Positions 1 to 7,699 are shown, counted from the stretch's first letter. The stretch: DNA of 8,369 nt from Chitinophagia bacterium (GCA_010027295.1 RGVM01000092.1:1-8369), one strand, 5' to 3'. Made by a program: numbers and translations. The notes: generated by a model from the letters alone, not told the origin.

Positions 1-797
1 ACCTCCATCTGAAGGATGTTTGGAATTATCGCGACCTCCTGGTGCTGCTGGTTCGGCGCGACTTCGTGTCATTTTACAAGCAGACTGTCCTGGGGCCCGC
101 CTGGTTCTTTCTGCAACCGCTGCTCACCACCCTGATGTATGTGTTCGTGTTCGGGCGCCTGGCGGGGCTGAGCACGGATGGGCTCCCTCAGCCACTCTTC
201 TATATGAGTGGCATCGTGGCATGGAACTATTTCTCAGAATGCCTCACCAAGACCTCTACTGTCTTTAGAGACAATGCCAACATCTTCGGAAAAGTCTATT
301 TTCCTAGGCTGATCATGCCTCTCAGCATCGTAGTCAGCAATCTGGTCAGGTTCGGCGTCCAATTGCTACTGCTGGCTGGAACCATCTCCTATTATGTCGT
401 TTTTGAAGGATACAGCCTTGTCGTGAATGCATACATCTTCTTGTTCCCGGTCATGGTTCTGATGATGGCTGTACTCGGGCTCGGGGCCGGCATGCTGATC
501 AGCGCGATGACCACCAAGTACCGAGATCTTGCCTTCCTGGTCAGCTTTGCCGTCCAGCTATATATGTATGCCACGCCCGTGATCTATCCGCTTCGGTCGG
601 CCCCTGCATCCGCCAGGTCCATCATTGCAGCAAACCCCCTCACGCCGGTCTTCGAGGGTTTCCGGAGCGGTCTGTTGGGGAGGGGCGACATCAGCCCTCT
701 CTCACTGCTGTATGCCGCGTCTGCCAGCCTCGCCATCCTACTGCTGGGGGTCATCGTCTTCAATAGGGTGGAGAAGGATTTCATCGACTCCGTTTAA
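1..797 (+). CDS. ABC-2 type polysaccharide export permease (Wzm-like), 5' end outside the window
   Basis: Membrane subunit of an ABC transporter that moves a lipid-linked glycan across the cytoplasmic membrane. The reading frame is open back to base 3 (first full codon CTC) and ends with TAA at 795-797, giving 264 visible residues. The upstream codons read LHLKDVWNYRDLL, the usual cytoplasmic lead-in of this family (an amphipathic helix followed by RRDFVSFYKQTVLGP). The GTG at 42 is therefore internal, and only roughly 10-30 residues should be missing. Several hydrophobic segments follow: near visible residues 32-50, 65-75, 105-132, 142-168, 175-195 and 230-252, typical of the six-helix ABC2_membrane fold. 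The KQTVLGPAWFF and YATPVIYPL stretches are family hallmarks. The cognate ATPase begins 14 bp downstream. The substrate is inferred from the surrounding glycan genes. Export of another polysaccharide, such as capsule, is equally possible. Confidence 0.95.
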   Translation, partial: LHLKDVWNYRDLLVLLVRRDFVSFYKQTVLGPAWFFLQPLLTTLMYVFVFGRLAGLSTDGLPQPLFYMSGIVAWNYFSECLTKTSTVFRDNANIFGKVYFPRLIMPLSIVVSNLVRFGVQLLLLAGTISYYVVFEGYSLVVNAYIFLFPVMVLMMAVLGLGAGMLISAMTTKYRDLAFLVSFAVQLYMYATPVIYPLRSAPASARSIIAANPLTPVFEGFRSGLLGRGDISPLSLLYAASASLAILLLGVIVFNRVEKDFIDSV

Positions 798-811
798 TTC
801 CATATTCGCAG

Positions 812-2107
812 GTGCGGAACGCCATCGAAGTCAGCAGTTTATCCAAGCTGTATCGCCTCGGCGAAATAGGCACCGGCACGTTGAGTCGCGATCTGCAGCG
901 ATGGTTCCTGAAGCGCATCGGCCGCGAGGACCCATACCTGATGGTCGGAGAGACCAACGACAGGACGCGAAAGGGTACGGGCGATGTCGTGTATAGTCTC
1001 CGGGACATCAGTTTCGATGTGCCAGCGGGTGACACAGTGGGTGTCATTGGGCGCAACGGCGCCGGGAAGAGCACCCTTTTGAAGATACTTTCTAGGGTGA
1101 CTTCACCTACTCGTGGCGAGGCCCGGATCCGTGGCCGCATCGCCTCGCTGCTTGAAGTCGGTACGGGTTTCCATCCAGAGCTGACCGGGCGGGAGAACAT
1201 TTTCCTGAATGGTGCGATCCTGGGGATGCGCCGACGCGAAATCGCCGCGAGGTTCGACGAGATCGTCGATTTTAGCGGCGTCGAACGCTATATCGACACG
1301 CCGGTGAAAAGGTACAGCAGCGGCATGTATGTGCGGCTGGCCTTTGCGGTAGCGGCGCACCTCGAGAGCGAAATCCTCATCGTGGACGAAGTGCTGGCCG
1401 TAGGGGACGTCGAATTCCAGCAGAAATGTATCGGCAAGATGGGTCAGGTGAGCCGTGGGGAGGGACGGACCATCCTCTTCGTGAGCCACAACATGGCCGC
1501 CATCAGCAGTCTATGCCGCAGCGCCATCATACTAGAAAACGGAACGGTTGCCTTCACCGGGGATGTCCACAAGGGCATCGAGCGGTACATCCGTTCATCC
1601 CGGTCGGCGACAGGCGATGTCGACCTGAGCGGCATGCGGCACCATCTGTGCACCTTCTCCAAACTGCTCTCTGTACAACTGTTGGATGAGGAGCATGTCT
1701 TCACCGGCACCCTCTTCATGGGCAAGCCCTTTCGGCTCAGGATCGGATTCCGGCTCGAGGAGGATGTGAGGAATCTCGAAGTAGGCTTCTGTCTCAACAA
1801 TATCCAGGGTAATACCCTTGCAGGCTATGTCAGCCCATGGGAGGGCTTCAGGACGCAATTTGAGAAAGGCGAGCATGTGGTCGAGTGCACCGTCCCCTTC
1901 CTGCAGTTACTTCCCGGCACCTACCATGCGACGGTCTGGATCAAGCGCATCGGGGAGCGGATAGACGACGAGGTCGAGCGAGCCATAGAGTTCGAGGTGC
2001 TCAGCCGTGACATCAACGGCCATCCCTCCTATTTCGACAAGTACACGGAACTCGGCACGTACCAGCCTTCCGTGTGGAGGATGGCGGAGAATCCTGTGGA
2101 AGGATGA
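812..2107 (+). CDS. Polysaccharide ABC exporter ATPase with C-terminal glycan-recognition extension (Wzt-like)
   Basis: ATPase that drives glycan export with the adjacent permease. The 431 residues contain Walker A GRNGAGKST (80-88), the signature YSSGM (168-172), Walker B ILIVDEVLAVGD (188-199) and the switch histidine in SHN (H226). LLEVGTGFHPELTGREN (113-129) is typical of polysaccharide and teichoic-acid exporter ATPases, which carry this E-containing stretch where other ABC proteins have a Q-loop. The N-terminal YRLGEIG (14-20) and the long segment before Walker A are also characteristic. After the nucleotide-binding domain (about 1-262) comes roughly 170 residues; residues 280-397 resemble the Wzt C-terminal beta-sandwich, which in known O-antigen exporters binds the modified chain end. 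The start is GTG, chosen because homologous sequence begins there and no upstream in-frame ATG exists. No Shine-Dalgarno is visible. The stop overlaps the next start as ATGA. Confidence 0.95.
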   Translation: MRNAIEVSSLSKLYRLGEIGTGTLSRDLQRWFLKRIGREDPYLMVGETNDRTRKGTGDVVYSLRDISFDVPAGDTVGVIGRNGAGKSTLLKILSRVTSPTRGEARIRGRIASLLEVGTGFHPELTGRENIFLNGAILGMRRREIAARFDEIVDFSGVERYIDTPVKRYSSGMYVRLAFAVAAHLESEILIVDEVLAVGDVEFQQKCIGKMGQVSRGEGRTILFVSHNMAAISSLCRSAIILENGTVAFTGDVHKGIERYIRSSRSATGDVDLSGMRHHLCTFSKLLSVQLLDEEHVFTGTLFMGKPFRLRIGFRLEEDVRNLEVGFCLNNIQGNTLAGYVSPWEGFRTQFEKGEHVVECTVPFLQLLPGTYHATVWIKRIGERIDDEVERAIEFEVLSRDINGHPSYFDKYTELGTYQPSVWRMAENPVEG

Positions 2108-2754
2108 GTCTCAGAAGAACCCTTGCCAAGGTGTATGGCCTTTTACGCGACTGGGCCTACTTCCTGAAGATGCCCCGTATCATTCGGGAAACTCGTTCCA
2201 CTCAGACCCCGGTACGTTGGCGGCACTGGTTTTTCCAGAAACTCCTAGGCATCAACCGGGAGGCCTACTGGCCGATGGATCACACCAGCGTGGTACGCGG
2301 CGCCCGTCGGGTCTATGCCGGTGTCGAGACATGCCCGGGGTATGAAAAAGGCTGTTATATACAGGCACAGAACCCGATCTATATTGGAGACTACACACAG
2401 ATTGCCAACAACGTCGGGATCATATCCGCCAACCACGACCCCCACGACCTAAGGCATAGCCTGCCCGGACGTCCTATCCGCATAGGGGCCTTCTGCTGGC
2501 TGGGCATGGGAGCCGTGATACTCCCAGAGGTGGAACTCGGCGATTTCACAATCGTGGGTGCGGGGTCCATCGTCACAAAGTCGTTCCCCGAAGGCTACTG
2601 CGTTATTGCGGGGAACCCGGCTAAGGTCATCCGACGGCTTGACCCGGCCCGATGTATCAGGCACCGAAGCCAACATGAGTACAACGGGTTCGTCAGATCG
2701 GGTCCTCGTTTCGATAACTTCAGAAGGAAATTCCTGAGTCTGCCACATGGATGA
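2104..2754 (+). CDS. Hexapeptide-repeat (left-handed beta-helix) O-acyltransferase
   Basis: Likely transfers an acetyl or other acyl group from acyl-CoA to a sugar hydroxyl or amine. Of 216 residues, the first 60 or so are basic and probably helical. Hexapeptide-type repeats run from about 66 to 176, including IYIGDYTQIANNVGI (92-106), IRIGAFCWLGMGAVI (125-139) and LGDFTIVGAGSIV (145-157). They end in the classic GNPAKVIRRL cap (170-179). SANHDPHD (108-115) carries the likely catalytic histidine H111, placed as in xenobiotic/maltose-type acetyltransferases. I chose ATG 2104 because it forms a 4-bp ATGA overlap with the ATPase stop, implying translational coupling. An in-frame ATG at 2074 would add ten residues lying inside the ATPase gene. 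The last 40 residues (RHRSQHEYNGF...) are a basic tail of unknown role. The acceptor cannot be read from sequence. A glycan decoration is most likely from context. Confidence 0.88.
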   Translation: MSLRRTLAKVYGLLRDWAYFLKMPRIIRETRSTQTPVRWRHWFFQKLLGINREAYWPMDHTSVVRGARRVYAGVETCPGYEKGCYIQAQNPIYIGDYTQIANNVGIISANHDPHDLRHSLPGRPIRIGAFCWLGMGAVILPEVELGDFTIVGAGSIVTKSFPEGYCVIAGNPAKVIRRLDPARCIRHRSQHEYNGFVRSGPRFDNFRRKFLSLPHG

Positions 2755-3886
2755 GAATTATCGGATATGCACTCGATGCGTGATGGATACGGTAGGCGAC
2801 GAACGCATCACCTTCGATGAGCAAGGGGTGTGCAACTACTGCCATGGCTATACGTGGCTACATAAAACCAGCGTCCCGGACGCAGCCACGGGTGCCCGGA
2901 TGGTCGCAGAGAAGGTTGCGGAGATAAAGGCCGCCCGGAAACCCGGAGGCTACGACTGCATCATGGGGCTCAGCGGGGGCGTGGACAGCAGTTACCTCGC
3001 GTATATCGCCAAAAGGGAGGGCCTGAATCCCCTTTGCATCCATTTCGACAACGGCTGGAACTCCGAGCAGGCCGTACAGAATATCCACCATATCGTCCAC
3101 AAGCTGGGGTTCGACCTGGAGACCTACGTCATCGACTGGGACGAATTCCGCGACCTGCAACGCGCCTACTTCAAGGCCTCCGTGATCGATATCGAGGCCC
3201 TCACCGACCACGCCATCTTCGCGAGCATGTACAAGCTCGCTTTCAGGATGGGGATCCGGTACGTGCTCAGCGGCTCCAACGTCGTGACAGAGGCAATCCT
3301 GCCCGAACATTGGACACATCGGAAGTCGGACTACATCAACATCATCGACATCCACCGGAAATACGGCAGCATCCCCATCAAGTCCTTTCCCATGATCGAC
3401 AAGAAGACGAAGGACAGGATTAGAAGCTGGGGGCTTCAGACAGTCGAGATGCTGAACTGGATTCCCTATGACAAAAAAGAAGCAAAGCAGACACTGATTC
3501 GGGAGCTCGATTGGCAGGATTACGGAGGAAAACATTACGAATCCATCTTCACCAAGTTCTATCAAGCGTATATCCTTCCGGTAAAGTTCCATGTCGACAA
3601 GCGGAAGGCCCACCTTTCGACACTTATATGCTCGGGCCAGATGACGAGGGAGCAGGCGCTCGCCGAGTTGCAACTCCCCCTCTACGACCCGAAAGAGTTG
3701 AAGAAAGAGAAGGAATATGTGCTAAAGAAGCTGGGTTTCACCGAGGAGGAGTTCGACGAAATGATGTCACAGAAGCCTGTGCCGCACAACAGTTTCGAGG
3801 TGGAAGGCTCCCTCTTTAACTACTATCCCATCCTAAAGCCGGTGAGGCCACTATGGGAATACTACAAGAAACTTGTCGGTAGGTGA
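2747..3886 (+). CDS. N-acetyl sugar amidotransferase (WbpG/PseA type)
   Basis: Predicted to convert an acetamido group on a nucleotide-activated sugar into an acetamidino group using ATP and ammonia. In Pseudomonas aeruginosa WbpG does this at C-3 of a diacetamido-mannuronic acid precursor, and PseA-type enzymes act on pseudaminic acid. The 379 residues match the family's usual length. They start with MDENYRICTRC and have two cysteine pairs, C8/C11 and C29/C32 (CTRC and CNYC), a likely zinc site. They also contain an ATP-pyrophosphatase PP-loop, GLSGGVDSSY (74-83). RYVLSGSNVVTEAI (171-184), IPIKSF (209-214) and WQDYGGKHYESIFTKFYQ (256-273) are further family stretches. The ATG lies 8 bp inside the end of the acyltransferase gene. 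WbpG works with HisH- and HisF-like partners that supply ammonia. Neither is visible in this window. The exact sugar substrate is not decidable here. Confidence 0.93.
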   Translation: MDENYRICTRCVMDTVGDERITFDEQGVCNYCHGYTWLHKTSVPDAATGARMVAEKVAEIKAARKPGGYDCIMGLSGGVDSSYLAYIAKREGLNPLCIHFDNGWNSEQAVQNIHHIVHKLGFDLETYVIDWDEFRDLQRAYFKASVIDIEALTDHAIFASMYKLAFRMGIRYVLSGSNVVTEAILPEHWTHRKSDYINIIDIHRKYGSIPIKSFPMIDKKTKDRIRSWGLQTVEMLNWIPYDKKEAKQTLIRELDWQDYGGKHYESIFTKFYQAYILPVKFHVDKRKAHLSTLICSGQMTREQALAELQLPLYDPKELKKEKEYVLKKLGFTEEEFDEMMSQKPVPHNSFEVEGSLFNYYPILKPVRPLWEYYKKLVGR

Positions 3887-3934
3887 GTTGCCCAGGGCCA
3901 CGATGCCATCCGTATCTTACCGACCACCCGACAT

Positions 3935-5068
3935 ATGAGGCTCGCCTTCCTGTCCATCTGCGGCATGCCTTGGGGCGGCTCCGAGGAACTTTGGTCCTCC
4001 ACCGCCCTGGAAGCCCTCTCCCAAGGGCATGAGGTCCTGGTGTCCGTCTATGGCTGGCCGGAGATGCCTACCAGAATCCGTGAGCTGCAGGACAAGGGCG
4101 CCCGGGTCATCCTTCGCAGGCGGTACTATCCGGGCCCTGGCCGTCGACTCCGCAAGAAGCTGTGGAACACATTCCTGCCGCGGGGTCGTAAGACCACCTA
4201 CCACGACTATCTAGAGGATTTCAAACCTCAGCATATCCTCTTTAGCCTGGCCGGAGGCAACGAGATTGCCTCCGACCCGGGCGATATGATGTTGTTTGTC
4301 AGGCAGACAAGGATCCCTTTTTCTGTCATGTACCACAGCCTGACAAAAGGGTACACCTATCCCGATGACCTGGCGGAGAACATGAGGTCCGTCATCTCCA
4401 AGGCTGCGCACAGCTTTTTTACTTCGCAGTATCAAGCCGACCTCTATCGTAGTCAGCTCCGTCACCTGATTGGCAACGCCGTCGTATTGGACCATGCGGT
4501 CCGTCGGATTGATGCGGCACCCTTGCCTGAAATGACCGGACCGGTCAGGATGTGCCTGATTGGAAGTCTGGTACAGCGATGGAAGGGTCAGGATATCGCC
4601 ATCGCCGCACTCTCATCCCCCAGATGGTTAGAAAGGCAATGGACCCTTGATATCTACGGTACGGGCGAAGACAGGGATCGTTTGGTTGAGCAGGTCTTGA
4701 AGGCCAGCTTGTCTGACAGAGTATCCTTCCGGGGATACGGAGAGGATATCGAAGGTATACTTGCCACGCATCACCTGGTCCTCATTCCCTCCCGACAGGA
4801 TTCAGGTCCCATCGTACTCTTCGAGGCCATGCAGGCGGCCAGGCCAGTTGTGGGCACACCCATGGGGGCGATGCCCGATCGGATCCAAGAAGGGGTCAAC
4901 GGTTTTCTGTCGCCAACAATTTGCGACAAGGGGTTTGCCGCTGCCTTGGAGAAGGCCTGGGATGCGCAGGAACGATGGCACGAGATAGGTTGCCGGGCCA
5001 GAAAGGACATTCTGGCACGCCTCGACCCATATCCGCAGAAAACACTGCTGAAGCTCATCTCCGGCTGA
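3935..5068 (+). CDS. GT4-like (GT-B) glycosyltransferase
   Basis: Probably adds one sugar to the growing lipid-linked glycan at the cytoplasmic face of the inner membrane. The 377 residues show a GT-B plan. The N-terminal Rossmann domain starts with MRLAFLSICGMPWGGSEELW, including the glycine-rich loop WGGSE (13-17). The second domain begins around 203 with VRMCLIGSLVQRWKGQD, a typical strand plus sugar-nucleotide loop, followed by LDIYGTGEDRDRL (238-250). The donor-site motif near the C-terminus reads SRQDSGPIVLFEAM (286-299), so the usual E-x7-E is D289-x7-E297. Start ATG 3935 lies 48 bp after the amidotransferase, without a Shine-Dalgarno. The next gene starts one base past this stop. Donor and acceptor sugars cannot be told from sequence. 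The glycosyltransferase assignment is firm; the family is likely GT4. Confidence 0.9.
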   Translation: MRLAFLSICGMPWGGSEELWSSTALEALSQGHEVLVSVYGWPEMPTRIRELQDKGARVILRRRYYPGPGRRLRKKLWNTFLPRGRKTTYHDYLEDFKPQHILFSLAGGNEIASDPGDMMLFVRQTRIPFSVMYHSLTKGYTYPDDLAENMRSVISKAAHSFFTSQYQADLYRSQLRHLIGNAVVLDHAVRRIDAAPLPEMTGPVRMCLIGSLVQRWKGQDIAIAALSSPRWLERQWTLDIYGTGEDRDRLVEQVLKASLSDRVSFRGYGEDIEGILATHHLVLIPSRQDSGPIVLFEAMQAARPVVGTPMGAMPDRIQEGVNGFLSPTICDKGFAAALEKAWDAQERWHEIGCRARKDILARLDPYPQKTLLKLISG

Positions 5069-5069
5069 A

Positions 5070-6191
5070 ATGCATACGCTTCCGAGAAGGGTGAAGAGTT
5101 TCCTCCATTGGCATGTCACCCGTCTTGAGGTGCAGGCTCGCAACCTGGGAGCCATCCTGACACTTTGGTGGCAGCCATCCGAGGATTTGTCCGGCAGGAA
5201 GGTACTGGTGGTAACGATCCGGGATTTCAACCATGGACGCTACGGCTTCCAGCTGCTCAATTATTTCCATAAGGCAGGATATCGAATACGGTTTTACCGC
5301 AGTACAGAATTCCTCATCCGTCTTACCGACTACGACAGGATGATCTGGTCGCTTCCGGGTATCTCTTTTTGGAAGTCGGCAAGAGGGGGGAATGACAGGA
5401 GTGTGGTTTGGCTTAGGCTTGGATGGAAGGGTAAGGGGGCTCCGCCATTCAGGGTATCCTCGCTGATGGACGTCGACCTCCGCTATTTCGAATCGCCCCG
5501 GACAGAATCACCGTACCACCATCTTCCGTATTTCGCGCATCCGCTCCTCAGCGATCGCATCCCCATGGCACCGACAACACATCCCCGCAAGAGGGTGTTC
5601 ATGTACGGTCAACCCGATATACACTTCGACAAGGCATCGATAGAAGGCCGCTTCGGGCTCATGGCGCGCTCAGAAGTGTATCGGCGCCTACTAGGATTCG
5701 ACCTCCCCAGGTTCCTCCCGGCCGACTTCGGTGAGCTGATGCAGTGGTTGAAGGACCCATCGGCCGATGCCAGGGTTCTATGCCTGATTGACAGCCGGAG
5801 ATTCAGGGTTCCATTGGAATACTGGATGGAAGTGCTGTCAAACTTCGACTTCTTCATCGCCACTCCTGGGTTCTACATGCCGCAATCCCACAACCTGATG
5901 GAGGCTATGGCGACGGGTACGGTGCCGGTCCTTCAGTATCATGATGACCTGAGGCCGAGGCTTCGGCCGGGTGTCGACTGCGTCGGCTTTGGGGATTCGG
6001 GCAACCTGGAGGAGGCCATCCGAGCCGTGTTGGAGATGGATGAGGCCGAAGTCGAACGACTAAGGGCAGGCATTATCGAATATTTTTCCGAGCATGTCGA
6101 CCCTTCCACCGTAGTGGAAAAACTGGTGAAGGCGGCAGAGGGCGGCAAGGGCCTGCGACTCTATTTCAATGCGGAGGAATTCTCCTTTTGA
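5070..6191 (+). CDS. Probable divergent GT-B glycosyltransferase, family not recognised
   Basis: I do not recognise a named family. The 373 residues begin with about 40 hydrophilic residues containing basic patches. A strand KVLVVTI (44-50) and DFNHGRYGFQLLNYFHKAGY (52-71) follow, resembling the first beta-alpha unit of a GT-B N-terminal domain. The middle (100-230) has no motif I can name. The C-terminal third looks like a GT-B donor domain: DFFIATPGFYMPQSHNLMEA (260-279), then MATGTVPVLQY (280-290), VDCVGFGDSGNLEEAI (302-317) and a helical tail. This pattern, a conserved glutamate (E278) followed by an A-G-T-x-P-V strand, recalls GT4, exostosin-like GT47 and GT10 enzymes. The first glutamate of E-x7-E is absent (M270). 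There is no signal peptide, so a cytoplasmic or membrane-peripheral location fits. It starts one base after the preceding glycosyltransferase stop, so the two are probably co-translated. A non-catalytic glycan-locus protein is the main alternative. Confidence 0.7.
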   Translation: MHTLPRRVKSFLHWHVTRLEVQARNLGAILTLWWQPSEDLSGRKVLVVTIRDFNHGRYGFQLLNYFHKAGYRIRFYRSTEFLIRLTDYDRMIWSLPGISFWKSARGGNDRSVVWLRLGWKGKGAPPFRVSSLMDVDLRYFESPRTESPYHHLPYFAHPLLSDRIPMAPTTHPRKRVFMYGQPDIHFDKASIEGRFGLMARSEVYRRLLGFDLPRFLPADFGELMQWLKDPSADARVLCLIDSRRFRVPLEYWMEVLSNFDFFIATPGFYMPQSHNLMEAMATGTVPVLQYHDDLRPRLRPGVDCVGFGDSGNLEEAIRAVLEMDEAEVERLRAGIIEYFSEHVDPSTVVEKLVKAAEGGKGLRLYFNAEEFSF

Positions 6192-6395
6192 GCCAGCCCC
6201 ACCCACAGCCAACGGATACCTCCCCAGGCCCTGGGAGACCTCTGCATGCGGGCCAGCTCCCCATAGCAATTGCGCTAAACCATTTGATGATAAGCACCAT
6301 GACAGATATCATTTTCCGGGTCATCGGATTAAACCCATTCAGGTCTGTTCCATCATACCCAACCAAGACCCTCCCATGGGAATCATTTTCACTCT
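6192..6395 (+). other. 204-bp intergenic region, largest gap in the cluster
   Basis: The only substantial space between genes here. I see no convincing gene, RNA or terminator in it. It starts C-rich (6191-6235) and becomes more AT-rich toward the downstream glycosyltransferase, as expected if a promoter or leader lies there. A short CCCAG-GCC-CTGGG hairpin (6223-6235) lacks a T-tract. Confidence 0.5.
6284..6312 (+). promoter_or_regulatory. Weak candidate promoter before the second GT4 gene
   Basis: TTGATG (6284-6289) and TATCAT (6307-6312) are separated by 17 bp, a sigma70-like arrangement matching 4/6 and 5/6 of the enterobacterial consensus. It sits about 84 bp before the next start codon. 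If the host is a member of the Bacteroidota, its main sigma factor prefers a different -7/-33 pattern (TAnnTTTG with an upstream TTG), of which I found no good copy. This may therefore be chance. Confidence 0.2.
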
Positions 6396-7667
6396 ATGAA
6401 GGTGCTTATCGTTCCACCGGAGGATTTCTTGCCTTCGAAGAATTCCATCTCATCGATCTTCCAATTCCATCAGGCCTGTGCGTTGCTCAAGGCGGGGGTT
6501 GAGGTTTTAGTGGTGTCGGTGGAGAGGCCTATGGCCATCAAGTCCCTGACCATCAATCTTATCAGGCGACTGATAGGCAGCCAGGTGCATTATGCCCCTA
6601 TCATGCAGCTGGGAGCCTATGGTATCTTCAGACTGCTCCTGAGGACTCTGGTCCGACGGCCGAAAATCAAGTATGAGAAACTGGAAGGGCTTCATTTGGC
6701 GAGAGTCTGGCTACCCTGCTGGAGTGATCTGAGGACCGAGCTAGTCCTGAAGTACTACGCAGACTGCATCTGGAAGGGTTATAGGATGCTGGAGCGTGAC
6801 TATGGACGTCCCGACATCATCCATGCACACAACGCATGGCTGTCTGGGACCTCCGTCATGCAGATACACGAGCAGGAGAATATCCCCTATTGCATCACCG
6901 AGCATAGCTCTTTCTTCGCCCGTGGCATCATCCCCTCGGGCTTCTATAACCTGGTACGGAAGGTCTATGAAAGGTCTTCTTTCAACTTCATGGTTTCGCA
7001 TTCCCTCGGGGAGTTTTTGAGTTCGCGGGGCCTGCTTCCCGGAGGATATGACCATCTACCCAACATTCTCGACCCTATCTTCATGGAGGCTTCAGCCAGC
7101 CGCCAACGTCGCGAAGGGCCGATAACATTCCTGAATGTTGCGAGTCTCATCGACGTGAAGGGTCAAGAAGACCTGATTCGGGCCTTCCATATGGCCTATG
7201 GGGGGGATTCGAACGCCCGCCTGCTCATTGCCGGTGAAGGGGAGTTGAGGGGCAAACTGACCGAGCTCATCAGGGTACTGGGCCTGACAGGACAAGTGAA
7301 ACTGCTAGGCCTCGTCGGTCGAAAGCCATTGCTCTCACTCATGGAGGAATGCAATGTCTTCGTCTTCCCCAGCAAGTTGGAGACCTTCGGAGTTGTGGTC
7401 ATCGAGGCACATGCCGTTGGGCGGCCCGTAATAGCTACCCGTTCGGGGGGACCTAATGACATCATATTGGAAAGCAATGGTCTCCTCGTACCGGTGGGTG
7501 ATGTCGAAGCCTTGTCCGCAGCCATGCGGGAGATGGCAACCAACCTTGACCGGTACGACCCTGAAACCATCCGCCATACTGCCCTTTCCCGTTATTCCAG
7601 CAAGTCCTTTGCAATCAGGGCCATTTCGGTCTATGAGGAGGCGATCCGGGAAAATGTCGTGATATAG
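6396..7667 (+). CDS. GT4 family glycosyltransferase
   Basis: Retaining GT-B glycosyltransferase that probably extends the surface glycan from a nucleotide-sugar donor. The 423 residues are a usual length for the family. The N-terminal domain begins MKVLIVPPEDFLPSKNSISS, continues with an acceptor-side helix, and has DIIHAHNAWLSG (140-151) and ITEHSSFF (167-174), both typical of GT4 N-domains. The C-terminal donor domain begins near 243 with ITFLNVASLIDVKGQEDLI, followed by LLIAGEGELRGKL (276-288). The intact donor motif is FPSKLETFGVVVIEAHA (324-340) with E329-x7-E337, then GRPVIATRSGGPNDII (342-357). ATG 6396 follows the 204-bp gap, and there is no Shine-Dalgarno upstream. The final residues are helical. 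The linkage and sugar are unknown. The family call is secure. Confidence 0.94.
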   Translation: MKVLIVPPEDFLPSKNSISSIFQFHQACALLKAGVEVLVVSVERPMAIKSLTINLIRRLIGSQVHYAPIMQLGAYGIFRLLLRTLVRRPKIKYEKLEGLHLARVWLPCWSDLRTELVLKYYADCIWKGYRMLERDYGRPDIIHAHNAWLSGTSVMQIHEQENIPYCITEHSSFFARGIIPSGFYNLVRKVYERSSFNFMVSHSLGEFLSSRGLLPGGYDHLPNILDPIFMEASASRQRREGPITFLNVASLIDVKGQEDLIRAFHMAYGGDSNARLLIAGEGELRGKLTELIRVLGLTGQVKLLGLVGRKPLLSLMEECNVFVFPSKLETFGVVVIEAHAVGRPVIATRSGGPNDIILESNGLLVPVGDVEALSAAMREMATNLDRYDPETIRHTALSRYSSKSFAIRAISVYEEAIRENVVI

Positions 7668-7699
7668 TCAGAGGCCAACGTAAGGCCCCCCTTCTTTCC

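Noticed and set aside
20..268. 82-codon + strand open frame overlapping the permease
   Set aside because: It is a shifted reading of the permease gene. The permease frame has membrane segments and family motifs throughout.
781..1200. Open frame of 139 codons on the - strand opposite the ATPase start
   Set aside because: Its sequence is serine/proline/arginine-rich without motifs, and it lies opposite the Walker A coding region.
2858..3673. Long open frame (271 codons) on the - strand opposite the amidotransferase
   Set aside because: It is rich in V and D as expected from reading GAC/ATC-type codons in reverse, has no recognisable motif, and lies wholly inside a gene with clear family motifs.
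6223..6235. CCCAG-GCC-CTGGG hairpin after the gene ending at 6191
   Set aside because: The 5-bp stem has no following T-tract, so it does not qualify as an intrinsic terminator.
6188..6502. Open frame of 104 codons on the + strand across the 204-bp gap
   Set aside because: It overlaps the first 107 bases of the second GT4 gene in another frame, has a proline-rich low-information start, and shows no family resemblance. A decayed gene remnant cannot be excluded but is not supported.
7673..7687. GGCC...GGCC inverted repeat between the last two genes
   Set aside because: The stem is only 4 bp and is followed by a mixed C/T stretch. It is likely chance in GC-rich DNA.
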